Positions 1 through 10,600 of a stretch of DNA of 64,000 bases are shown piece after piece (positions within the stretch are counted from its first letter, which is position 1; every line of letters begins with the position of its first letter). The stretch lies in contig OZ026850.1 in the NCBI GenBank assembly GCA_964023205.1, forward strand, positions 1,324,368 to 1,388,367, written 5' to 3'. The notes under the pieces were generated by a model. That model worked only from the letters and a program-made list of their open reading frames with translations, was not told the origin of the DNA and searched no databases. Both the position numbers and the translations under genes were made by a program. The stretch is from Lutraria lutraria. Taxonomy: Eukaryota; Mollusca; Bivalvia; Venerida; Mactridae.

Positions 1-11
1 TATGTTTACAG

Positions 12-1069
12 GTGCGTATAGCCCAGACAGCAGTTGCAGATCCGTTCCAGGCCGAGCGTGACGCCTGGGCTGAGTGGATGACAAGCGCGAACAACCAGGT
101 GCCAGCACCTCGGTACAGAGAGTTTCAGCAGGAGACTTTCACCACCTTCATGAAATACGTCCCGCTCATGCCGGGGACTCAGCAGCACCCCCAACAGCAT
201 CCTCCAACACCCCCATCGCAGTTCGTACAGCCACCCATCCCGATGGTAGATCCTCATCACCACCAGCCGATGTATCTTCAGTCCGTATCCCAGAAACCAC
301 AGTCGCAACCGTTTATCCCCTTTGCTACGGCTCCATTGCGGCAGCAGCAGCCGCCAGATCAGCAGTATGAACAGTGGCAGGTATGTGTTTTTTTCATTGT
401 GATATTAAACAGTATATATAATAATAATAATTAATTTCCAATATTCAGATCTAATGCATGTCATAACCTTAATTAAATTATGGTGATATGATCTCCTGGA
501 AGCAAAACATGCAACAGAAGAGAGAAAATTGCAGTCTCGGTTATATTAAGACTGTTCATTGACAGCAATGAAATGTACTACACTGTCAACGCCCCCAAGC
601 ACCGGCCTCAGCGTTATTCAAACTTCAAATACACCGAATAACATTTAATGATCCCGAAAGACCAGAAACTATATCAGTATAACTGTACTGAGGACGAAGT
701 ACGGGCGACCTTTTACGACCCGCCATACAAACACTTAAGTTTTCTTGCAAAACGGTCAATTGTTATGCCTCTGCTATGTTTCAGTCTACCAGGGCAGTCT
801 CTGCACCACCTGCTAATTCTGCGACCTATGACCTCTCAGCCTTGCTGGCCTTGCAGTCTCCATTGGCAGCCAGCCAAGGATCCAACATCGCTGAAGCTGC
901 GTGGCAGCTTTCATCATCCGGCAACATGCAGTCACATGCACAGAGGCCAAAAGATAACAGTCTTTCACAAGTGCTAGGTGCGACCAGCAGAGTGCTGGCT
1001 AGCACTGAACGTGATAACACAATCGGTGGTGACGACGACAACTCAGATCAGGAGCAGGAGCAGGAGTAG
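12..1069 (+). CDS. Harbinger accessory (Myb/SANT-type partner) protein, 3' two exons only
   Basis: Two exons are visible: 12-380, preceded by an acceptor (TTTACAG) at 5-11 and followed by a GTATGTG donor at 381, and 785-1069, preceded by TATGTTTCAG and ending in a TAG stop. Both junctions are phase 0 and the reading frame runs through. The upstream exon(s), where the DNA-binding Myb/SANT domain would lie, are outside the window, so the family call rests on context: convergence with an intact Harbinger transposase. The visible part is low complexity, rich in Pro and Gln (QQHPQQHPPTPPSQF), and ends in an acidic DDDNSDQEQEQE tail. In the family this second protein helps transposase enter the nucleus and bind the transposon ends. 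It could instead be an unrelated host protein; that is less likely given the matching GC content. Confidence 0.55.
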
Positions 1070-1149
1070 AGACAGGGCATGGAATTATGCACAATCTGAC
1101 AGAGACACACCTCAGCCAAGTTGCCCAAAGTTGTAGTGTATGTACTGAC

Positions 1150-1278
1150 AGTGTGTTTTGTACAATACAGTAACAATGTGCCTCGTACAATCACAGTAAC
1201 AGTTTGCCTCGTACAATCATAGTAACAGTGTGCCTCGTATAATTACAGTTACAGTGTGCCTCGTATAATTACAGTTAT
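1150..1278. repeat. 26-bp tandem repeat, about five copies
   Basis: The motif GTGCCTCGTACAATCACAGT recurs with an exact 26-bp spacing (GCCTCGTA cores near 1181, 1207, 1233 and 1259), with a more degenerate first copy near 1155. It lies just 3' of the accessory-gene stop codon, inside the Harbinger element. Confidence 0.8.
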
Positions 1279-1548
1279 CAAAATTAATCACGATGAACAT
1301 TATGTTGTTTTATTATTTACCCACAAATGATTATTTTCGTACTGGTGTACATTAATTTTTATATTTGGCCGACGTCATACCAAAAGGGACTTTCATACTA
1401 GTGTTTATCCTGATCAATGGCTACAACGTTAATCTTTAAATAAGTATACTTTCATTGCATAGATTGGTCGATAATTGTCTATTTTTGCTCTGACGAGTGT
1501 CAAAATGTGTAAAGCCTGTCCAGACACCGCATCAGAGAAACGTGACTG

Positions 1549-1776
1549 GGCCCATTTCACTAAACTTCGTAAGTCTTAAGAATTCGTAAGTCGAAACTTT
1601 AAAATGTTTGTAATTTCTGATATCTTAAGTTAATCATGCCATGTGACATCTCTTTGGAATCGTCCTTGAAAAGAGATGTCACATGGCAGGAGTAGACGAA
1701 GTTATAAAAACTTTAAATAATTCTAAATTTTTGACTTACGAATTCTTAAGACTTACGAAGTTTAGTGAAACGGGCC
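1549..1776. mobile_element. Fold-back MITE with 44-bp TIRs and 4-bp TSD
   Basis: The left end, starting GGCCCATTTCACTAAACTTC (1549-1592), is the reverse complement of the right end (1733-1776) over 44 bp with one mismatch. The flanks are a perfect 4-bp direct repeat, ACTG (1545-1548 and 1777-1780). A second perfect 18-bp inverted repeat (1638-1655 and 1670-1687, core ATGTGACATCTC) is nested inside, so most of the 228 bp can fold into one long hairpin. It has no coding capacity and sits in the spacer between the two convergent Harbinger genes. Confidence 0.9.
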
Positions 1777-1780
1777 ACTG

Positions 1781-2202
1781 TACTTTTGACTGATTGGTTG
1801 ATTTATTGTTTGAAGTTAAGCTCAGGTGTACCAAACTGTTTTGTTCAATCAAATACTGGGTAGAACCATTGATCTTGCGCAAGTCATCCAAATGTGTTGT
1901 TCCATGAGAAAGGCATGTATTCCAAGTTTCAAGTTTCTTTGACCAGTAATTCAAAAGTTATAGCCAATATTAAAGTTTGGTGATAAACAGACAACCAGAC
2001 AGATCAAAAACAAAATGCCCCTCCTGATCTACAAGCGGTGGCATAAAATATAAAGACAATGTTTTAAGAATACACAATAACAGTTTTAATTTTGCAAACA
2101 ACATACTGAATAATGGACTGTAATATACGACAATGTACTAAGTCCTGAGAACTGTCTATGGTTGCATCCAGTACATGCATATTGTTACACAGAATACAGA
2201 CG
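1781..2202. other. Spacer between the convergent Harbinger genes
   Basis: About 420 bp of AT-rich sequence after the MITE and before the transposase stop codon. No open frame or structured repeat was seen; it presumably supplies the 3' untranslated region of the transposase mRNA. Confidence 0.5.
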
Positions 2203-3940
2203 TTACTGTTGGTTTATTGCCACATCTTGCCATGGCACACTCCCGGCAGGACTGCAAAAGTAATTCTTGAGGTATGCGCGCAGTTCTTTGCCTGGTCCGG
2301 TCAATCTTGGTCCGTTCCCTGCTGCTTGCACATCTTCCAGCACGGCTTGGTCTCGCCATGCACCCGCGATGAACTGGCCCTGCTCATCTTCCCGGTCGAG
2401 ATCGGCATTCTGGATGTTGGGGTAACGAGTCCTCATGACGTTGTGTAGGGTCATACAGGCCATGACGGTCTTAGTAACTGTCGACGGTCTCATTCCCAGG
2501 GTTGTTAGGAGACATCTGAAGCGATTGGCCAGTATACCAAAAGCATTTTCAACCACACGGCGTGCCCTGGAACACCGGTAATTGAAGATCCGCTCGTCCC
2601 GTGCCAGGTGACGATGAGGATAGGGCTTTAACATGTATCGCCGAAGGGGGAAGGCGTCGTCTCCGACCATGTAGTAAGGTGTGTCCCGGTCGTCATTAGG
2701 CAGGGGATCCGGGTGGGGGAGTCCGATCGTTGCCTCACGAAGACCTGGCTCTAGCCGCGACCGGTTAAAGATGCCGGCATCGGAATACGACCCTGGTGAT
2801 CCCACATCCACCCAGATGAACTTGTATTTCGAGTCTACCACCGCAAGCATGACGATAGAAAAGAACCCTTTATAGTTGTAGTAGAGTGAGCCACTCTTGG
2901 GGGGCTTCTTGATTGCGACGTGCTTCCCATCGATCGCGCCACAACAGTGGGGGAAGTTCCACCTGTCTCCGAATCCCTCGGCCACCAGGCGCCATTCATC
3001 TTCTGTCTGGGGAGTGGCCCACATCTCATCCTCGTATACGTCGTAGATGGCCTGACACACCACGGGGATGAAAAGGGCGATGGTGTTATGTGGGACACGA
3101 AACGCAAACGCAAGATCGTGGTACCTGCTTCCGGTCGCCAAAAACCTCAAGGTGATTGCCAGCTTCAGCCCAGGGTCCAAGGGGGTTCGATGCCTGCAAA
3201 GGAAGAGGATGAAATATGATTAAACCGTAGCAAGAATATAATGTTTGGAGGGAATTTCGTTTGCAAAATACGGATTAACTTGCCGGGCCCGGTGGTGCAG
3301 TGGTAGAACACTTGCCTAGCAATCCAGGGGTCTCGAGTTCGAATCCCAGTCCCGGCAACCAAACTTCCACGGTTGATTGGTAATGAAATTATTTCTACGG
3401 CCATTCTCCCTCTACCGCTGCATATGTAGAGAGGTTGTCAGTTGCCTGTGGAATAAAGGTGTGCATTAGTACTGGTGTACCGCTCATAGGGATGGTTGAG
3501 CGGCCCGCCCAGGAACAGTGTGTAGTAGGTCAACTGACCGTCTCTGAAATGACTGAAATACTGTTGGTGAGACGTGAAGCAACAAACAAACAAACAAACA
3601 ACAAACAAACAAACGGATTAACTTACCTTGTACTCTTGGTAATGCGGGGGCCAACTCGGTTAAGCAATTCATAGAACATCTGTGGCTCCATGCGGAGGAA
3701 GGCTTTGAAATCGGCAACGTGCTCGGCCTCGAGTTCCCTCATGATAGTCTCGTACTGGCCGAAAATGGGTCTGCGTAGAATCCACTCTCGCACCCACCAG
3801 CGTCTTTCTCTTCTGCCGGCCCTCTGTCGCTCCATCTCGGTGGCTTCTAATATTGCCGCCAGGACCAGGTTGTACTGGAACCTTGCTTGAGCCAGTTCCT
3901 GTTCGAGCAGTGCCATTCGAAGCCTCCTAGGTGCAGCCAT
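2203..3940 (-). CDS. PIF/Harbinger DDE transposase, two exons, apparently intact
   Basis: Exon 1 is 3940-3627, starting at MAAPRRLRMALLEQ and ending at a GTAAGT donor (3626-3621). Exon 2 is 3193-2203, after a TTCCTTTGCAG acceptor. Joining them in phase 2 reads through ITKSTR-HRTPLDPGLKLAIT, a continuous frame of about 434 residues with no internal stop. The DDE_Tnp_4-type catalytic core is visible: first Asp in GAIDGKHVAIKKP, second Asp in the DVGSPGSYSDAGIF block, and Glu in RRVVENAFGILANRF. This enzyme cuts and pastes the Harbinger element and works in the nucleus with the accessory protein encoded convergently. Length and triad look normal for the family, so the copy may be recently active. 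Its only oddity is a SINE within the intron. Confidence 0.92.
3282..3613 (+). mobile_element. tRNA-derived SINE with perfect 11-bp TSD
   Basis: The 5' head starts GCCGGGCCCGGTGGTGCAGT and contains a pol III A box (TGGTGCAGTGG) and B box (GTTCGAATCC) at tRNA-like spacing. The anticodon arm does not fold normally, so it is tRNA-derived and not a tRNA gene. A non-tRNA body of about 250 bp follows, ending in an (AAAC)n-type tail. The perfect direct repeats CGGATTAACTT at 3271-3281 and 3614-3624 flank it, as expected for LINE-mediated insertion. It sits in the transposase intron and one TSD copy overlaps the donor site (GTAAGT on the minus strand), which is preserved. Confidence 0.93.
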
Positions 3941-4330
3941 ATTGATGAACTGACAATGTCAGTCAGTAGGGAGAACGGAAAAGCGCGGCACCCAAGTCCG
4001 TGTTACATCGGACGAGCATCGGCCGGTCATTGTGAAAAGCCCATTAACAACCCGGCCGGCGATCGCACGGTGTCCTGTTACCTGCTCGAGTACCGGCCGT
4101 ATTCCTTCCGATGTCCGGCCGACCTCCGGCCGGTAGTTGCTGCCACATCGGCAGAAAAGAAAATCCCATTTTGAGACAGATTCCGTACGATCACCGGCCG
4201 GTGTTCGGTCGGTCGCCTGAAGATGTCCGGACGGAGTCCGTTCACGTCACCGAGCTCTGCTTCCGATGAGGAGAGCTCGGTGGCACCAAAAAAATCCACC
4301 GAGCTCTACCGAGCCCGGACATCGGCCGGG
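3941..4330. promoter_or_regulatory. GC-rich subterminal region of the Harbinger element
   Basis: Upstream of the transposase start codon, the motif CGGCCGG or close variants occurs repeatedly in both orientations (near 4020, 4053, 4095, 4118, 4131, 4195 and 4326). There is also a hairpin built on CACCGAGCTC and GAGCTCGGTG (4247-4282), and a short palindrome around 3948-3963 (ACTGACAATGTCAGT). Clustered subterminal motifs are typical transposase or accessory-protein binding sites, and the region must also hold the transposase promoter. The function is inferred. Confidence 0.45.
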
Positions 4331-4660
4331 CTATGTGACTTAGCCATAACATAGCGGGAGATTATTAGACGCCTGTTATTAAAATCGTTATTATTTAATC
4401 AATTATTGACCGATTCTATTAAAGTAACTCTTGTTAGAAAGCTGAAATATAGTCAGTTTTAGAACTGACAATAAAACTACCTGGTTAATCACGTTAAAAA
4501 ACATATTTTTCAATTTGTGAAATTTCATCGGTCGGGTTTATCTAAGATGCAGATGTGAAATACGTACAACTTTAAACATCATTATATTACCATGTTCTTT
4601 AAATGTGGGGGGGGGGTAGACATTTTGGTTTTATATCAGTCTCATTTCGTATTAACAATA
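4331..4660. other. AT-rich sequence, no gene seen
   Basis: Intron-like DNA between the Harbinger element and the HEPN exon. The only notable feature is a run of G (near 4606-4616) on the plus strand. Confidence 0.5.
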
Positions 4661-4668
4661 TTACTTAC

Positions 4669-5269
4669 GATTTTCGAGAGATTTTATCCGTTCTGATACT
4701 TTGTCATCAGATGCTTCATAACGTTCAACCAATTTAAGTTCTTCAAATACATCATGAAACTGTATTTGAATGATTTGATTTTTGATGTCCTCGATTTTTT
4801 CCTGGTCTTCTGTAGTCAAATATTTTGACAGTTGAAATATCACTTTCGAAAGACGGGCCCACATTTCAAAAAACTCATTTTCCAACATACTAGTCGAGGG
4901 TGGGTGGCACAGCTTATTCCGTTCTTTCCTAAGAGCTTTAATTGCTTCAATCGCAGTTTTATTGTCGGTATTCAATTCGCGGTCGAACAGATTTAAAAGA
5001 ATATATGAATGTAATGATACATCCCATTCATCAAGATTCGTTGGTGTTGAACTTAATGGGAATAATATAGACTTTTGGTGAACACTTATATGTTTCGAAG
5101 TTCTTAAGTTATCCTCATTGTCTTTCAAACATTCATCAATACTTTTTTTGTCAGGAGCTCGAGCTACACATTCCTCAACATGTTTCTTGCAAACAAGGTT
5201 ACCACATTTCTTAACAAGCAATACAAGTTTGCAATATCGAGTATCACCACTTAAAGAGGCCTCCGCCAT
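4669..5269 (-). CDS. DZIP3-like HEPN domain exon of a partial NLR-type gene
   Basis: The exon begins at an ATG in good context (ATATGGCGG) giving MAEASLSGDTRYCKLVLLVK and ends after codon 200 at a phase-1 GTAAGT donor (4668-4663). The start (TRYCKLVLLVKKCGNLV), the central LHSYILLNLFDREL helix region and ALRKERNKLCHPP fit the DZIP3/hRUL138-type HEPN domain. The R-N-K-L-C-H segment gives the canonical R-x4-H RNase motif. The C-terminal half is helical and charged. The phase-1 exon end matches the HEPN exon of the complete NLR at 35926-45107, so NACHT exons should follow toward lower coordinates; none is present before the window edge and a Harbinger element occupies that space. No Ig domain or 2A leader was seen upstream. 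It may be a truncated paralog, or the rest may lie beyond the transposon. Confidence 0.75.
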
Positions 5270-5439
5270 ATTGTAAGATAGAAGTGCTATCTTGAAAAAC
5301 CTCTTCAAGCTTGAAACTGAATAAATTCGCACTTCCTATGTTTGTTTTGTACTGCGATCGACATCACAGTACTACTGTCTACTGTTTGTATCACATTTTG
5401 TTTCCCTGTTATCAGGGATGCTAATATAGCACTACTGTT

Positions 5440-6680
5440 ATATATCGTCCTTACATTTAATTAAATGCGTGTTGATTTACTAGTAATGCATTACACACAT
5501 ACTCGAATACAACGTACAATATTGTACATTAATTATGTCCTAGCAAGAGTTATCAATCTAACTTCAAAGATGGTGTCAGTCCGCCATTGTCTCCTTTTAG
5601 GTTGCACGTAGTGATAGCGTCCTGTTTACGAATATATTTTTGATTGATCTTGGATTCGAATACACAAGTCTATAAAATATTCCTCATATATTTACTTTTC
5701 ATGTAGCAGTTTATGTAAAAGAATATGTATGTGTGTTTTCAAAGTTAAGAAAGTTCCCTTGTAACTATTACGGGTATAATTGTTCACTTAATGCGTTTAA
5801 TCCGTTCGATGTATGACCTCCGTTTTCAGCGTATGAAACAGTATACTCCGGTTTCATTCGGTTATTTCCCTCCTAATTCCATTGACGAACAAACATTGTT
5901 GCGCATGTGCTGGGAACATTCGGAATACATCGGTCGATTCCGTGTTTAAAGTTCATCTAGATAAGTCGGTTGATTTTGATTTGTATAAATACTTCATACC
6001 CCATGTAGTCTCTCGTTACAATTACTAGACACTCTTCGGTAAAGGTTTAAAACTTCCAAAATCTGACAGACATTGATTTTTTATCTTACGTTATTGAATG
6101 ACAATACAAACTTACCGACTTGTTTTAGCTTCTACGTAGTTTAAACATTTTTATCATTTTAACTCATACTTTTTGCCTTAATGTTTTATTAATTAACAAT
6201 ATACCCTTTGTCACAACATGTTTAGTCAAGGAAACATCACAAGTGCAAATATTCTGTAAATTTAATTTTTCTCACCCTCCTTCCACCGACGATGGCAACA
6301 GGAAAGTTAAAATAATCTTAAGTTTTCACTCGTACAGACACGATAATTATGTCACATAAACTCAGTTTTCACTCGTATAAACAAGGAAATAAAGTCACAC
6401 AGGTAAAATTTGACGTAATATAACGTATATAAGATGGAAGATACGAAATCAAACCTAAAATCAGGTAGATAATTCAATGTACGTTTCACTTAAGCTGTAT
6501 CCGCGTCGTCTGGGCTCGGCCTTCTTATGTCCTATAAGTTCTGGGCATGTGCCAAATGCTGTCATCACGTGATCACAGAAGCAAACTGTAGACCAATCAA
6601 ATGTTCGATAGATTGAAACGTGTTCTATTTTTACAAATACGACCCAGCAACAGTCGATGTGTGCAAACACGAACCGTTGC
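5440..6680. repeat. Upstream segment A, copy 1 (diverged copy at 46020-47262)
   Basis: From about 5440 the sequence aligns by eye, with small indels and scattered substitutions, to 46020-47262, for example around CGTCCTGTTTACGAAT, TGTGCTGGGAACATTCGGAA and CTCACCCTCCTTCCACCGAC. It lies just upstream of the HEPN gene start at 5269, as its partner lies upstream of the complete NLR start at 45107. No gene was seen. A 73-codon open frame on the minus strand (6461-6682) is retained in both copies but shows no recognisable domain. Confidence 0.85.
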
Positions 6681-6689
6681 ATATTTTAT

Positions 6690-7640
6690 GTACATTCACA
6701 TTTTAGATCGAATTACAAGGTTAGCTAATTGAAGCGAAATGAACCCGAGTTAAACACGAAATGTATCATGAATCATGCTCAAACATTAGAAATGTTACAT
6801 ATGTCATGTTTTTTTATTAATTCTGTTCTGAATTAGAAATGCATCTGTTACAAGCACATATGTACGTATGTATAACTCAATCGAGTTCAAGAGCCGTGTG
6901 CAGTACTGTGCACTTACCGTGACTTCTGATTAGGACCACAATACCTTTGATTTTATGCGTCTCTTTTCGTTTCAAAGAAAGACATATTTGTGTTATAATA
7001 CTATTAACTGAGATAAATGGGAAATTTTAGGCTTAATGATCCCGATTTCTATTGATTACCTTGCAGATACGTCATATTTTGGTCACCGGCTTTGTAGTTT
7101 TACTGATAGGTTAAGCTGAAATCCAGGTCGGTTCTGATTTTCGGAACGTTCGGTGTTCTAGGTATGTTCATGTTGTTTTTGCAGTAAATTCCTAACGCTG
7201 AGGCGAGCTGGCAAAGTCTACTTGCGGTAGCTATCTTTACTTGATGATGATGATGGTGGTAGGAGTTAGGAATTATTTTTATTAGCAGAAGTGGTGCCTC
7301 CGTTTCTATTTCTTCGACCCACCTTACCGGGACACCAAGGTTCACTGCAAACAGTCCTAAAACATTGTACGAATAATTAGCTTGTTTTGTTTCTTTACAT
7401 TGGGTGATATGGCACCGTTTGCAGATAATGTTACATTTAGAAATGGCATACAGTTCACATTTCATGTGCTCTTAAAATACTTAACATTACACACCTATCC
7501 ATATCATTCCCAATAACTTGTCTGTTTTCCAACATGACGTATTAATTTGGGCCCGTATTCATAAGGGTAAAAAATAGTCCTTATGTTTCAGGGTTTACCT
7601 TCGATTTCTATTATTTTCCCTTAGATATGAGGAAATTTTT
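6690..7640. repeat. Upstream segment B, copy 1 (copy at 53361-54300)
   Basis: Sequence homology to the second copy resumes here on the far side of the 6.1-kb inverted-repeat insertion. The copies are highly similar but differ by a block near 7170-7265 versus 53853-53935, where copy 1 has a duplicated AATTCCTAACG/GTTAGGAATT-type segment and copy 2 an unrelated one next to the same GATGATGATG microsatellite. Confidence 0.85.
7100..7465 (-). CDS. Possible small Cys-rich protein, unrecognised
   Basis: An open frame begins MKCELYAISKCNIICKRCHI, with four to five Cys in a CxxC-like arrangement, and continues through a hydrophobic stretch NVLGLFAVNLGVPVRWVEEI. The first 57 codons are kept with one substitution in the duplicate at 53855-54124; the C-terminal parts differ completely because of the local rearrangement. 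I do not recognise it. Conservation is weak evidence here because the surrounding non-coding DNA is just as similar. Confidence 0.15.
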   Translation of the reverse strand: MKCELYAISKCNIICKRCHITQCKETKQANYSYNVLGLFAVNLGVPVRWVEEIETEAPLLLIKIIPNSYHHHHHQVKIATASRLCQLASALGIYCKNNMNIPRTPNVPKIRTDLDFSLTYQ

Positions 7641-10600
7641 TTAGGCGCTATTCATGAAGTCGCTTAAATTTCCCGATATTCTCATTAAATATTAAGGTAC
7701 ACATATAAGGAAAAGGGTTAAGAGAAAAATAAAATGGCCGAATCGTAGACACTTTTAACCGTTATTTTTACAAGTTGTCAAGACGAAGAATTCACTCGCG
7801 TTTATCACAGTATTGCAAGGATAAATATATTTGATGTATATTGATATGATAAATCATGTTATATAAATCATATCCATTTTTGCATAGTCCCGGATTTTTT
7901 CAGTGCATGTACAGAATTTAACGCATGCGTTATATACGTTCGTTGTATGCTTGTTCGTAATTGTCGAATCTTATCTTTTTCTAGACGAATTTTAGTCATG
8001 GGTACAAGTTTATTCTAGTTGTTTGTGGGTATTTCTGGTATAGTGTCTAGTACTAGTTTGGGTAATTTGAAGTTCAATGTGGTTGAATCATAGCAGATTA
8101 TTGTGAATTTGTTAACATTTACGGCTTATTCTATTTGATTGATGTAGGGTATGATATTACCATGTGCTTGTGAACTATATACATGAATTTATTCATTTGT
8201 CAAATACTCATGATTGTCAATATGTGTGTATTACTCATATCATGTAAATATGTTATACTCTCCATAATGGAGGATTGAATAAAATATGCAGTCAATATCC
8301 TTTATGAAAAAAGCAACTTCATACAAGAAACAACCAATATGCTTCTTGTAATTCGTCTACCTATAACGTTTTGTTATAGTTTTTCTTGTTCAGAATCAAT
8401 ACTTTTGTCTTTTTGGTGATGTTATATCATGGTTTTACTGTATAAACGTCATTACAGTCATAGGTCAAGTCATTTTAAAGGATGATGTACAGAGTCTTTA
8501 TATTCTGTCTCGACATAGATTTGTTTGAGTTTAGCCAATGTAATTGAGATTTGACCATATGATGAAAGTTCATGAAGTTTAGTTCCACTTTAGGACATTT
8601 GTCAACACACACTGTTTACATGTAGATGGTGTTACTTTGTATGTAAGGAATTGGTTAATATCAATGAAAATAAATGGTATCCGTACAAGTTTTGGTTTAG
8701 CGTCAATTTTAAGTAAAATAAGATCACTATATTTTAACCGGATTAACTGCACATCATTTTTAAACTGGGCGATCTTTAGCTACATGAACGCTTTTGCAAA
8801 TAAACTATAATAAACATGCAGACCGAAACTACTAACAAATACCTGAAACAGAATATTTCAAGGCTGAAAATTATGAACTTGCTAAGAGCTACAATTACAA
8901 TGTCGAAACGCGAGTTCTAATTGTATACACATTTAAGCACACTAAAATTTCCTTTCAGTCCTACAGGATATCGCATGACAAATAGAATTCTTTGTTAAAT
9001 AGCAGCTGTTTACGTGTAATTTGAGACTCCACAATGAATAGAATGTTTTTATAAAAAGTCGAGGTAAAGAAAATATTGATGAGCAAATTCTAAAGGTTAT
9101 TCATCTGGAATGTTGAGTTCAAATTGATTTTATCTTGTTGCTATACTGGATTAGGAAGAAAATGATTTCTTAATTTGTATAACCGCGTTCGTGGAACTAT
9201 CTACATGTTGTGTTCATTCACCCGGTAACAATGTGCATAAAACACATGGAGAAGTAAAGATAATTTGGAATAACGCAATGTATTGTTACACTTTGCCAAT
9301 GTACCAGATGCACATCAAGCGAAATTTACATCAGTATAGTTGATACGTGTTGAGTTGGTTACAACGTGTTCCTGCAAGGTCCCCCTATGTCAGCAGTTAC
9401 TATGTGTTCCTACTAGGTCCTCCTATGTCAGATGTTACAATGTTCCTGCTAGGTCCTCCTATGTCAGATGTTACAATGTTCCTGCTAGGTCCTCCTATGT
9501 CAGATGTTACAATGTGTTCCTGCTAGGTTCTCCTATGTCAGATGTTACAATGTGTTCCTGCTAGGTCCTCCTATGTCAGATGTTACAATGTGTTCCTGCT
9601 AGGTCATCCTTTGTCAGATGTTACAATGTGTTCCTACCAGGTCCTCCTATGTCAGCTGTCTTATAAAGGAATGTCTTTATCTTGATATCATAAATATGCT
9701 CTGAAATGTATTTATAGAATACAAGTAATTACTTTTTTATTCATGACAAAATCGTCCACCGTAAAAAATTGAGCATATCCAATTACGCTATGAGGAAAAT
9801 TGACGTTCTGTCGTCTGCAATGTAAGTTCTATCTAAAAACATATCACCATATACTTTAGAGGTGACTTACAAGTGGTTTTAAGATGGTTGGTTATAATTG
9901 GAAGAACATCAATACAGCAGCTGAAAAATTATATGATGGCTGGTTGCCAGATTGTGTTAACGCCAAGTCAGGTACATATATTTCTAAAATAAAATATAAC
10001 ACCAGGTTTCCGGCATATGTTTAAACCACGCCCGATAAATTAGATTGTATGGGTACAAATTATACCACGGGTGGTTAACTCTCCTGCCACCGCAAAATGT
10101 ATATTCAACCACTCTCAGTCACCACCATATCTCAGCCACCCCATTCACCTCTTCGCCATCACATAAAAATGGTATTTCTTCAATTTCAGCACTGATCCTA
10201 TCATAAAGTGACAAGAAATGACTTCTTTGTAGATGAAGTACTACAAGTGATCTCAAATACATACCAAAAAGGGGATCTGGGCAAAAAATAACGAAAGTTT
10301 AACTTTAGAAAGAAATATCTACATTCTCGAGAACTTTTAACAGTTCCATATACGACAATTTTTTTATATTTTGTATCTAAATTTTATCCAATGATAGTCT
10401 CATCATATCTTCTGGTAACTACATGCCCCGATTTATAAAAGTTTTTATCAAAATAACATTAAAGGAAAATATTGAAAACTCATACCTTTTCTTTAACGTA
10501 TCTTGCTTGGATAAAATCGCTTAAATAACGTAAAATGATATTTTAAGTTATTTACAAAGATAAAATATCATGCTTTAATACCAAGCAACAAAAATTCTAA

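Larger units (their letters stand above)
1..4340. mobile_element. PIF/Harbinger DNA transposon, one end outside the window
   Basis: The stretch holds a DDE transposase gene on the minus strand (2203-3940) and a convergent P/Q-rich accessory gene on the plus strand (12-1069), the usual two-gene content of animal Harbinger elements. It is clearly more GC-rich than the flanking AT-rich DNA. The inner boundary is placed near 4340, where the GC-rich segment with repeated CGGCCGG motifs stops. The other terminus lies left of base 1, so terminal inverted repeats and the 3-bp target duplication could not be compared and the right boundary is approximate. The element lies downstream of the minus-strand HEPN exon at 4669-5269, in the intron that follows it. 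A MITE (1549-1776) and a SINE (3282-3613) are nested inside. Confidence 0.75.

Noticed and set aside
2158..3219. Plus-strand open frames across the transposase
   Set aside because: They are antisense shadows of the high-GC transposase exons and show no domain.
3282..3357. tRNA gene (A and B boxes, discriminator-like end)
   Set aside because: The anticodon arm cannot form a normal 5-bp stem with a 7-base loop, and a non-tRNA body, an AAAC tail and target duplications follow: it is the head of a SINE.
9340..9564. Cys-rich repetitive peptide (SSYVRCYNVPAR)
   Set aside because: It is a reading frame through the 36-38-bp minisatellite, lost where unit length changes; the copy at 55998-56222 is identical only because the DNA is duplicated.
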